Origin: Phoenix dactylifera
Taxonomy: Eukaryota; Streptophyta; Magnoliopsida; Arecales; Arecaceae
Reading direction: 5' to 3'
Length of the DNA: 64,000 nucleotides
Assembly: GCF_009389715.1 (NCBI RefSeq)
Contig: NC_052404.1
Location: forward strand, 10,548,480-10,612,479
Below the pieces are notes generated by a model, which saw nothing but the letters and a program-made list of their open reading frames with translations, was not told the origin of the DNA and did no database searches. Made by a program: the position numbers and the translations under genes. Positions within the stretch are counted from its first letter, which is position 1, and each line of letters begins with the position of its first letter. Below are positions 1 through 12,500 of the stretch, in pieces.

Positions 1-529
1 GGCTTAAACCCTTGTTTGTTGGGATCTCTTGTCTCCGTGATTCTTGGTTTCTGACTATTTTGTGCTTTCATTTTTCTTTTTAATCGATGGATGCATGTGG
101 TTTGGAGGCGAACTAGGGTTGTAATCTTACATAAGTGCCCTGTTTCTTGAACAATGGGGAAGAGTGATTTCTTGGGCATCATGTGCGTCTGAAACGTTTT
201 TTTCTTTTAACAACTTGCCTCTGTTGGTGGAATCTTTAGGTTTTGAATGTGAGTTAGAGATCTAGCTGGGTAACGGCTGCTGTGTGTCGGTTAAATCTAA
301 GAGAGAGTGATTTCTAGGGCATTGGGTTCATCAGAGAAGGTTCTTTCTCCAATATTGTCGTGACATTAGACTCAGTTCTTTGCTTATGTGATCTAGTTCG
401 TAGGTCGGAGTTGTTAGTCAAGAGGTGGTGTTCTTGAAGGCAACGGAATGTGTGCGTTCTCTTCTTGGACAAGGAAGCGTTTTCCACTGCTCATTCCAGC
501 ACCATTATTGGTCATTTTGAGTCTGGTTG
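1..529 (+). other. 5' leader and upstream DNA of the PRR gene
   Basis: No coding region is visible here. The stretch sits directly before the PRR start codon and is T-rich, as plant 5' untranslated regions and leader introns often are. I could not fix a transcription start, a TATA box or a leader-intron junction. The promoter proper probably lies partly or wholly before the window. Confidence 0.45.
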
Positions 530-3500
530 ATGGGAAGTGTTGATGAAGCAAGCCCTCATGGGGCTGAGAACCAAGGGCCGGCGGAACTAAACTATCACAT
601 CCGTGATGAGCACAAGGAAGTTAGGGATGGCCTTGTGGGGGAGGGCCAGGGGCTTTCAGAAGAAGATGAGTCAAGGATTAACGAGGTCACACAAGATTTG
701 AACTACAACCAAGAACGTGATGTGGCTGCCCCCCTGGCACATCAGCCTGGTCCACAGAAACTGCAGCAGCAGCAGCAGCCACCAGGACCAATGATTCAAT
801 GGGAGAGGTTTCTTTCTGTTAGAACACTGAAGGTCCTGCTCGTAGAGAATGATGATTCCACCCGGCAAGTGGTCGGTGCATTGCTCCGTAACTGTAGCTA
901 CGAAGGTAAGCAGCTTAACTTTTATTTTTATTGTCCCTATATGGAAAATCTGCACAGAATTTTATATTCCTTTCAACTGATACATTTACTTGCATGCTGA
1001 ACTGTTGACTTTGTTGTGAAGCATTAACTACTGTTCTGTTTTTGCTATATACATGGGACTGTAATCGAGCCGAGCTTGATCAAGATTGGTTTGAAATTAA
1101 TTTTGTGCTTGAGTTCCAAGATCAAGCTTGATTTATTTACCTTTATTTCAAGCTCAATACAAGCTTAACTTCAAATCAAGCTGAACATGAGCCTGCTTGA
1201 TCAGGTTGATTATCCTTAATCAAGCTGAAATCAACTTGTGTTTAGATCATGCCTGGCTTCAGCTTAAATGAAATCTTGATTCTTGATTTCAAGCTTTGGT
1301 TCAAAGTTTGGTTCGGGTCTAAATTAATATTTAATTGATCCAAAGAATAAAAGAATACATCAATTAAAACTTTAATCTAATGATGCATTATATATGAAAT
1401 ATACAATATAAATAATTTAAGTATATTCGAGCCTCATCAAGCTGAGTTTGATCAAGTTGTCGATTTTTTTGGCTTGGCCCGAAATTAATTTTGAGCCTGG
1501 CTTGTTAGTTCAAGCTTGGTTTGTTTAGCTTCAAACCGAGCTTGATTTGAGCTTTTCTTGCCGGAGCATAGCTCAAGCTGATCTGCTTATTTGACACCCC
1601 TATATATACATTGGGTTCTCTGTTTTAAAAGGGCTAACTGTGTTACCAAAAAAAAAGGACTAACTGCTGTTGGATGCTTTATATAATTTGCTTTCCTAGT
1701 GTAGTTGGGCATAAGACGTCATCTTTTTAATTTCATTCTGTTTCTTGGTGTTTAATTGTTAATTTCTGTTGTTTTTGCTTACACATTTACAGATTGTAAG
1801 TAGTAAGTTTTGGTGAAGGAAGATTAACTATAGTTGCATGTGACTATTGAGATATTTGGTTGTCTTATTGCTCGCCATGGTACTATTGATGATAAAATAT
1901 ATTATTGTTACTTGAATACATTACTATATCTGAAAAAACAAACAGGATTTTCGATATTTGAAACATCTTATTTTTATATAGAATTCGGCTTTTGTAGATG
2001 TTGAAAATACTATATCATATACATGTGTAGTTTTTACATCCTTTTTTTTTTTATTATCCTCATTTATACTACTGTATATAGGGCGTGTCAGAGGAAAGTT
2101 CACCAATCCTGTAATTAATGGGTGATAAGGAATCAAATGATACTTGATTATATATTGCACTGCCAGCAAATATCACTCCTGTAGTTATTATTCATTAATA
2201 AAAGGCTTATGTAGTAATGCCAAACCAAGAGCTGGAAATAAATGCATGGAATGAGGTCGATATAAGCTGGCTTGTTGAGTGTACTAGGGAACATTATTCT
2301 TAAGCTTCCTTGAATTCTTATATAAACTTGTTATAAGATTTGGTTCTTCTACGGAATACAGAGTCCTTATCTGAGTGCCTTCTTCCTTGTGATCTAAAGT
2401 ATTCAGCCTGACATTTTCAAGGCTTTCAGTTTGTCGCCTTCCTTGGCTTTCAGTCTTATCCGAGAATTCATGAAAGTGCTGTCTTCTCTCTTATTTATTA
2501 AGAGTTATCATGTTTGTAGCAAACTTTGATTTTTCAGATGAATTTTTCTGTTTTTTTGTTGGTCCTTTTGTTGTTATAACTTCATCTCTATTTTTATCCA
2601 GCTAAGTAGTTGTCTTTTTACTAGTTGAATAGAGGCTAATATGAATTTTGTAAATTTTGTCTTCAAAGATAATTGCTGTTCCTTTTATGCAGCCTCTTTT
2701 TTATGATCAAGGGCTAGAGCTTTTCAATCGGGGCTGGAGATCGTCGATCGGGTTGTAGAGCTTGCCCGGAGTGGTTGTTGATTAGAAGTTGGAGGTTGTT
2801 GATCAGTGCTGGAGCTGTCGACGAGGTCCCCTATGGCATCATCGCTAGAAGACAAGAAGGGGATTAGGAAGGTGAGGTCGAGGACTCGAGGGGGGAGAGG
2901 GCACGAGAGAGGATGACGGCTAGGGTTTCAAAGAGGAGAGAAGAGAGAGAGATATAGAGATCAAACACAAGGGGTTGGGGTTTTGTAAAAGGGCTTGGAT
3001 CAGCCTGGGTGAAGCAGATTAGAACCATCCGAAACCATGCTGAACGAGGTTAGAATGATTTGAAACAGGACAATACTAATTAATTTAGTCTGGTTTAGGC
3101 TAGTTCTAATGCTGTTTCATTTTGTGTGGCCATACCATCCTGACTAGCCGGTTCAGTTCAATATGACTTGAAATGCCTGGTTCATGAAACCTTATTAGGT
3201 GGGATGCTTAGTCGAAGTGTCAAAAGGCAAAAATAGTTGCCATATTTAATCTCTTGTTTAGCCACGGTCTAAATTAATGATGTTAGTGCTGATGTATAGC
3301 TACCATTCGTAGTATATACTTCAAGTGCTCTTGAAAATGGTTTTCTAGGGTGCATGACTACAATAATCTCTAGGTATTCCATGAGTTTTATGAATAAATG
3401 TTTCAATGTCAAGATGGTGGTGCCTAATAATTCCATGGTGGTTTTTTCTAGCATAAGATCAGACCTTTGGCTTTGAGCTCCATAAAGTGGACATCTGCAT

Positions 3501-6500
3501 GGATCTGTTGTCAGCATACCCATGCACTTTTAGCTGCTTATGCTGTTTCAAGTCCTTTGCCTATATCTTGCCAAGGTAAGGAGCACGGTCCTAGATATTG
3601 GCAAATGGGAGTTCTTCCCATATCACAGAACTTTGGTGGATGTCCATCATCAAAATCCTATCACGAAATAATTTACCATTTGGCCTTGATGAACTTTACG
3701 TCAGTCTCATGCTTACGAAAGAAATTAACATGAAACAGTATTTGGAGATACTAGATGTTTTCTACATAGGATAATTTGTTTTTAGTCCATGGGCAGAGCT
3801 TTGTTTTAGTTGCGATATCTGCTCAAGATAAGATTCGTACTCAAAATAAGGCTTTTTTGGTGATTTGGCTTGTTTGTTTTGTTGTTCTATACATACTAAT
3901 TTTAATGCTTATTCTTTTAATATGTTTTTGAGTTAATTTTTTGAGTTAATTAAAACGAGTTCTTTTCTTCTTGCAATCAAATGTTATTGCTGAATTTAAT
4001 GGGAATTGCTGGCCTTTTCTCATCGAGGAGAAGAATATTATGGATCCTATTGGATTCCTCCAAATTCCCTACCTCACCACAAAAAATAAAAATAAAAACT
4101 ACTCAAGCTTTGAGGCCGATTATCAAGTGATGGCCTTTGTTATTGCCATATTCAATTGGCTTCATTACCTTCTCTTGGTCATGGGGGTGTCACAAGCACT
4201 GTGCTAACAATTTCTTACATTCAACCAACCAAGCATTTCATAGACAAGATTCATGCTACCACGTGCAGTGTGTACAAGCAAACTCTTGCTGACAGATTTT
4301 TTTGCTAGTTTGAGATGGCTTTATTATTTGCACGCTATCCTTATCTATTATAGTGGAGGTTCGTATCTCAATATTATTGCTCCAGAAGTTTCAAGATTTA
4401 TTTTGGGAACTCTTGTTCCTTTTCCCTTTTTAATGCAGAGACCATTGCCTGGCCAACTTCCTTGATGTAAAGGTCTTATGTCAACTCCTGTTATCATCAT
4501 CACTAACCAACTCCTTTAGGTATAAACAAATGAACTGCTGAAAGGCACGATGCTGTGCTCCTGAATAGGAATCTGATATGTAGCATCTCAGATATGTAGA
4601 AGCAGTGATTTCTTCTATCAGCTCCCAGTTATTCTGCAGATGGAATCTTCATTAAGGTTTATCCCTCATATAGCAGAATCTCAAGTCATGCTACATGTGT
4701 CATCAATACACGTTCAAGTATCCTAGTATCTCACTTAAGATGTTGCACTCCCAGCATCAGAATCCATCATATATAAATTTTGTGCCCCTTTCTATCTGAT
4801 TTAAACAGTAGAGGAGCCTAATAAGGATTTCTTTTAAACATTTTTCCAGTACCATGATTGTTTTTTAAGACTATTATTGTTTGTATATATGCCTGTTAGG
4901 ACTACTATTGTTATTCATTTATATAGAAAGGAACCTCCCCATGGTGAGAAACAATTGCGAGATGTGACATGGCATAGTATAAGGAGATTCAATTGAATTA
5001 TTATTTCTATATACTTCATATCAAGGAAAAATAATATGCATTATACCAGTAGAATGATTCAAATGTACAATATTAAAGATTCAGATGGTCCCTCAAAAAC
5101 AGCCTAATATATTTTGGCTGAACTTTTTGGTATTGTTTCAAAGCTATGAAGGTACAAGATGACCCTCTTTCGTGCTAGCAAATAAAATAGTAGCATTATA
5201 TAATAACAGTGTAATCAAACCAATTTAGTGCCCGATTTTGAGATCCAGTTGATGGTCACTATCGATGGCAACTTCATAAATGAATCTCCAAGTATCTAGG
5301 AAGGTTGGGAATCATACTCTTCCGCTTAAAAAAGGTAAGGTCTTCGTTTTGAGTTCTAAAAAGTGTTTCCTCTTGATCTCACCCCATGTATAGTGGGCGG
5401 TGCACCCCTGTTAATTATATAACAGGTGGTATTCCCTCGGTGGGGCTCCGGCGTATTCTCAAAAAAAAAAAAAAGTTCTAAGACATAATCATTGCATGAA
5501 TGTTTCAAGAAATACATTCAAACAACTAAATAATTATCATATGTTGTATCAGTTCAATTATTACATGATCTTGAATAATATGAATTTCAAGAATTTTGGC
5601 TTGTAGAATATTTGAACTTCAATAATTACTAAAATAGAAACTATCCGATGTAGGTTTCTTGCATCATGTCTTCCATATAATTACATTCACTCCCGACTGT
5701 TCTTCATCCTTTGGCAGTAACTGCTGTTGCAAATGGCCTACAAGCGTGGAAAATCTTACAAGATCTTACAAATCATATTGACCTTGTCTTGACTGAGGTA
5801 GTCATGCCTTGTTTATCTGGCATTGGTCTTCTAAGCAAGATCATGAGCCATAGAACTTGCAAGAATATTCCTGTTATTAGTGAGTACTCGTTCTCCATCA
5901 CTTGACTACATTAAATTATGTTTCTTTCAACTGAGATTATGATATCACAAACTATGCTTCTTTCACATTACTTAACTTTGGTACATTTAGCTGCTACACC
6001 TGATGAGCTTTGTGTGCAGTGATGTCATCAAATGATTCTATGGGTACAGTCTTTCAATGTTTGTCAAAAGGTGCAGTTGACTTTTTAGTGAAGCCTATTC
6101 GCAAGAATGAGCTAAAAAACCTTTGGCAACACATCTGGAGGAGATATCACAGTGTAAGTTTCTATCATGTACTGTTTAGATTCTTTTTTTATTGTCTTCT
6201 GTTCTATTGCATAGACTAAGGGGATTCATGTTTCTTAGTAGTGTCTTCAGGAAATGCCATTGGTTAAGTCATGATATGGTCATATTTTTCATCCATCAAA
6301 TCTCTTTGTTATTGGTTTTCTTCTTTTTCTAATTCTCTTTTATCTTTTTGTTTTGATTATTTGTTTTTACTTTCCTCTTCTAACTGCATTACTTTATTGC
6401 TATATCTCAGTCTAGCGGTAGTGGTAGTGAAAGTGGCAACCAAACCCAAAAATCTGTTAAGTCAAAGAGTGCTGCTGACTCTGACAATTATAGTGGAAGC

Positions 6501-9500
6501 AATGGCGATGATGACAATGGGAGCATTGGCTTGAATGTTAGGGATGGAAGTGATAATGGCAGTGGAACTCAGGTACACTGCTTACAATTCCTTCATTTAT
6601 CGGTCATGTTTCCATTTTTTTTTTTAAAGTATGACTATTATTTATGAATCGTCCAATCTAATCAAGGTGAACTTTGTTGGACTTGTCCCTTATCTCTAGC
6701 TTGAGTATATCAACAAAAGATTATTTACTAACGTTATGTTTCATAGCTTTCTCTTGATTTCTAAAATTTACCTATAGTTTTAAATCTGATCTCAATATTG
6801 TCTACTGCACATCATCTCTGAAACTACTACTTTCCTGTTGTGTTGTTTTCATACGATATATGAAGTTTCTCTCAAAGTCTACATTTTCAGCGACGCTGCT
6901 CCCTTCAAATGCTCCTTTTACATTTCTCATACATCAAATGAAGTAGGGCACCTGATAGGATCCTAACTTTTAGTATTACAACTGTAATGTAAATTAAGAT
7001 GAGTTATAGACTATTTGGCTCTTGAGATGTTCACAAATTAATGGAGCAAGTCCCTTGACCATTGACTTATATATGCATGCCTATACATCTATCTCTAGTG
7101 TACTAATTTGACCTACAGTTTACTTCCAAATCACTAGAACCAAGTTTATGAGAATTGAGAATGTGATGTTTATTATTATGATAATCGACCAGGCTGCTTA
7201 CATGTAAATGACAGACAGCACTAAATGACGATCATTTTGACCTAATGTAATGCAGATAGTACTATATTGACCTATATACTGCCCCAGGTCAGTTCACACA
7301 TAAGAAACAGATTATGGATGTATGCTCTGTGCCTCTTTAAGGAGTAACTATGAATTTTACCTCCAAACTTTTTTGTCCATATAGTAATTGGTAATGTGAT
7401 ACTAGTAGATTTTTTTCCAGTTATGTTTGGTGTATATTTGTTGTTATATGTTGGAGAAACGACTTGCCCATATGATTTATCATGGCTGCGCAACATTGAT
7501 GGATTCATTTCCAATATCAAGACTTGCCCATTCATTTTCATCAAATGTCGGACAGACATGGTGTAACGTTAACAAAAAGATTTGCACAAATAGAAAAGAT
7601 TAGAATGTCCTATTTCAGCATGTCATACATCAAAGTATCATATGATAGGGTGTCAAAATGATAAACACCTTGCATCTCTTGAGGGACATGCATATCAACC
7701 TACATCAAGCGTCGTCAATTTGTATCAGTGTATAAAGATGATATGCTATGAATAGTAGCAATACAGTATTCAGAATTGAACTTAAAGAATAGAACCAAAA
7801 GTTCATATCATGTGTTAGAAGAGATTTCATGATCACCCTTTGGATAGGGGTGACTACCTACAAAAGGGATTCTTAAGAAGAATTGAAGACTCTATAGGAG
7901 TTAAATAGGTTTCACTATTTATGCAATAGATTGTAATTTGATTTATTAAGATAATAATATATTATCTAAAAAGAAGCAATAATAATTTTGACTTGACTAG
8001 GCATTGAGATCTTCTGAAGTTGAAAGTACAGAGCCTAGTAAGAAAAAGAGAAATTTGAGTTCCACTGGAAATATAATTCTATTTTTCATTGTATATTTTT
8101 TGTTTAAAGCTAAGTAGTGACTTTCATATAGTGCCGGGTTAAGTAGTTAAGAAAATTGTTAATTGCCAAGAGTTTATGTATTGTGTCTTAAGAGTGCTCT
8201 CCACCAAATGAATATCAGTGTGTTTGGTTCCACTTAAAAGTACTCAGATCCACATGTAGGCACCTTGGCTTGTGACATCCCATAGAAAGACCAAATGTCC
8301 ATTATGATGATGCCCCAGGATCCAGCACTTCAGGATAAAGGGCCCAATCTCACTACATTCCACATTGCATTCATGCTACATTTGATTCTATAGGGGAAGC
8401 TAGAAGAAGCCCCACTCAAGGATATCTGAAAGTAAAATTCACGCTATTAGAAGTCAACCAGTGATGCAAGTTGCACCATCAAATGCTTCAAGCTTTTATA
8501 AACAGGGAACCTACTGATGGCGCATCTCCACTGTCCGATCTCTTTCAGACGACATAATAACTGCTATCAAATACCTTCTAACAACATAATAATTGTAGTT
8601 GGATACCTTCTAACAACATGATCCTTATCATCGTGAGGGCTGGAACTAGACCAGGTTGGGTTTCTTTAAGCCTGAGCTTGGTATGAAAATTTGTGGGCTC
8701 CAGGCTGGGCCCAAGCCTAAAAACTTGCTTTTCAGTGGCGATCAACCGCTTCTCGTGATTGGAAGAGGGAATCAAGCCAATCAGAGGGGTTTTTGGGATA
8801 AGGCTCGAGCCCCAACCCAAGCTTAGCATGAAGACCCACATGGCTTGACTTGAATAAGCTCGATCACCTCAAAGGATCACAATGAGGGTAGCAAAGGCGC
8901 AGCAACGAAGGTGGGGCAGTCATGGTGAGTGCCAAGGTCAAGGGAAGGGAATCAACGAGGGCCTTGGTGGGCAACCATTAAGGGCTTCAATGGCAAAGGC
9001 GATCGAGGGTAGTGCATAGGGAGAGGGGGCCGGGGGGCGAAGGGAGATGGGCCATCGGCGTGGAGGGTCTAGGCTGAGGGAGATGTAGCTAGCAGAATGG
9101 ACAACCTGGCAGTGGTCGAGGGCGCTGAGGAGGGAGAGGCGGCTAGCAGAGCAGCGAATCTTCAAGGATATACGATCTTGGAGGAGGCAAGTGGCGAGCA
9201 GAAAAGGAGGACGAGGAACTTATCAGTAAGGAGTGGATGTGGTGGAGCGAGATGTTGAAGATGTCGAAGAAATGAAAAGAGAGAGAAGAGAGGCTCTGAC
9301 TACCCCATCCACCTTCATTGTACTAGAGGCCAAGAGGAGAGGTTTCAGGAAAATTAGGGCATGCATCATGGATTAGAAGGATAAGGTAGGTGAGAGGTTA
9401 GTGGTTCAAGAAATTGGTCTCAAACCTAGGTCTGACTCATGGATTAAGATAAGTGGGTTTAGGCATAGCCATGTCGAGCTTATTAATTCGGGCTAGGCTT

Positions 9501-12500
9501 CGAGCCCAAGCCAAGTTAACCCTAGACATGAACCTGGCCAAAAATTGAGTTAGGCTTTGGATCTGTGACCAAGTCTGACCTAGAATGTTCTCAAGCAAGC
9601 TTAGAGCTCAACCCAAAGTCAGCCCAACCCAATGGGCCATGGGCCGACCTAGCCCCTCTCTAGCCCTAATCACCAAAAAGTGCTCTAGCTTAACTCTAAC
9701 CTGAATTTCTTTATATTATTTTTTTTTGAATTTTTCATGATTTTTGATTATTTTTGTTAGTTTCACATTGGATACTAATGTCTGTCTGATGATCTGAATC
9801 ACCTGGTTCGGGGCATACTAACCCAAAATGGTGCGGAACCGAGTTGGTTCAATATTTAGGTTCAGGAAACAATACAAACTGGCCCGGACCACTCCGAACC
9901 AAGCAAAACCGTCAAGTTCCACTCAATTTCAAGCAGTTCAACTTGGTTTGAGGGCACAATTGGCTCAAGTATCTTCTAATTCTCCACCTTAATTCTCACT
10001 TCATCTTGCTAGCTTCATGTGAGCTTCTTGCTTGCGGTCCTTCACGAGGTCAAAACTCTTGTCACTAAGGTATTTGGCTTTTCTCTATCGCCGACAACAT
10101 TGTTGATGCCGAGTCGATGATAGGTACCCCTCTCCCACTCTTGTCGCTCTCCCTTCCTCTCTCACCCTCTCCTCGCTCTCTCTCCTTCCTTCTCTTTCTC
10201 TACCTCTGTTTGTCTCCCGCCCTTCTTCCTCTCTCCATGGTTCTAGTATGCCTTGAGTTAGTACAATACATATCTATACTGTACCAAACTAGTAGCTGGC
10301 CTGTACAACCCCTAGTATCGGTCTAGAGAGCCTTGTTGGATACACAAAGGCTAGGCCTTCCCCGAAGGCACTATATAGACCCCCAAGCTCTTACCGCTGA
10401 TATTAATACTGGAATCTCCACAAAAACTCTTGCTAAGGAGATTGTAAGAGCATGCTCTGAGAGACTAAGGCTTCTCTACATTGAGGGAAGTCATAATTAA
10501 GTTTTTTCAACGATCTTGAAGGGTGTGGAGGACCCAATGGGTGCTCAAAAAAGGGTCTTAGCCTGGGTTTTTGCCTGTCTTAGGGAATTCTTAGGCCCTT
10601 TTTCTTTCTACTTTCTTTTTTAGTTCAATCTAGTATAACTTAGATTGATTTTATTGCATTATTCATATGGTTTAGGCACAATATGCATTAGCTTTTTTTG
10701 TTCCTGCTCTTTTTGGGCTTTTAAGGGAAGGCGGGGTTTTGCAATACCCCCCCCTTCCCCACAAAATTCCCAAGTTAGCATCATAGCAATTATTTTTTCA
10801 GTTTCTAGATTTGAAAATCCGCACCCAAATCTCTCTAATTTGTCGTTCAATTATTCTCCTATCCATGTTCAAGACTCTAGGCTATGTATACCCCTCTCTA
10901 GAGGGATAGAAACTATAACAACACATCTCTTGCAAGGCAATCAGGGTGTTTCGGCGGCCGGAAAAAGTGTCAAGTGGTGATCATGCATCTTCATGCAGCA
11001 GTTGGATCCTGCAAGATCAACATATCAAATGGCGTAGCAATCCTCCACCATTGACTAGGAAGCGACATAACCAATCCTATAAAACAGGTGACTGAAATAG
11101 GACCTCTTTGTCCCATCATGCCTAGAAGAATTTTATGATGCTTTCTTTTAGTTTTCATCATTTTAGCCTAAATTTTGGGTGCATACATCCTTAAATAGGC
11201 CTTCAAGTTTTCTACACTTGATTGCTTGGAGTGGACTGTGACTTTGAACTAACAGTATTGGATTTTTATTACGGTATTGGCATGATTTTTAGAAGAGGTA
11301 CTGACAGTATTGTCCTGACCAGCAGATTTGGTGTTGATGGTATTGGTGTGACTGTTAGATCTGTACTAACAGTTGGGCATCCAAAGCTCCGATTCTATCA
11401 TTGGAAGTCACCTGATTTCGAGCTTTTCTATGTTTTGTTACATCAATGTTTGACTGACAGTAGGACCATAGTAGATAGGATATACCATCAATTCTTGCAA
11501 AAAGTTTCATTTATTTTTTTGCAAACTAATTTGACACTGCAATCAGTAAGGAGCCAGGAAGAAAGAGGCTAAAGTGATCCCCCAGGATTTTGCAAGCAAA
11601 GTTGGCTCGCTCAATTCTTCTCACTTATTGCTATGCCTATTAGACATCCATGTAAGCACTTCGGCTTTTGACACCCAACAAGAAGGCAAGTGTCAGTAGC
11701 AACAATATTGCAAGCATTACCACCCCAAAATAGGGCCTTAAAAATGTTGCATCCTTGCATCACATCCATTGCTTCATATGCTTTTTAGGACTCAGGCCAG
11801 AGCCCACTCAAATTGATAGCAGGATCCGAGCCATCAAATATCGTTCTTATGGTAATTATGTTGCCATCACATCATTAAAACTTCTTGTGAGGATCCGTGC
11901 GGGCGAGAGTTTAGTCCCACATCAGTTATTCGCTGGGTAGATCTTGGGTATTTATATAAGATCAAAGAACCCAAATAATACTTTCCGGCTAACCATTTTG
12001 GGTGAGGTCCTGGGTTGCTACAAATGGTATCAGAGCGAACCCGGTCTATAACCTATGTAGACTAGGGGACACTGCAATACGGATCCATTGGGGCTGACCA
12101 TGGGCCAATTGTGGTGTTTGCGATTAGATTTGAACCCTTAGCCTGACGAGGACGTCAGGGCTTGAACGGGGGGAGTATGTGAGGATCCGTGCGGGCGTGT
12201 GTTTAATCCTACATCGGTTATTCGCTGGGTAGATCTTGGGTACTTATACAAGATCAAAGAACCCAAATAATACCTTCCGGCTAGCCATTTTGGGTGAGGT
12301 CTTGGGTTGTTACACTTCTAGAACCTGGATCGTTCTTATAGTTGGCCTCTTAACCGCATCTCTTTGAATAGCACCGTTAGAATAGCTCTCGCAGTTCCAT
12401 CTTTGTTGTCAAAAGAAATTCAAGCTCTACTCAAGCTCGAAGTCCTAAAAGTTTATCCTTTTACAACTTTCACACAAATTAAGTTGATTTTTCCATGATT

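Larger units (their letters stand above)
906..5717 (+). other. PRR intron 1 (4.8 kb), repeat-bearing
   Basis: The GT-AG intron splits the receiver domain between Glu and Val codons. It contains a degenerate repeat of AGCTTGA-like words (about 1060-1600), a composite repeat with a purine-rich core (about 2700-3190), and a short poly(A)-tailed insertion (5352-5481). I saw no protein-family signal in the short open frames at 3269-4465. Confidence 0.8.
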
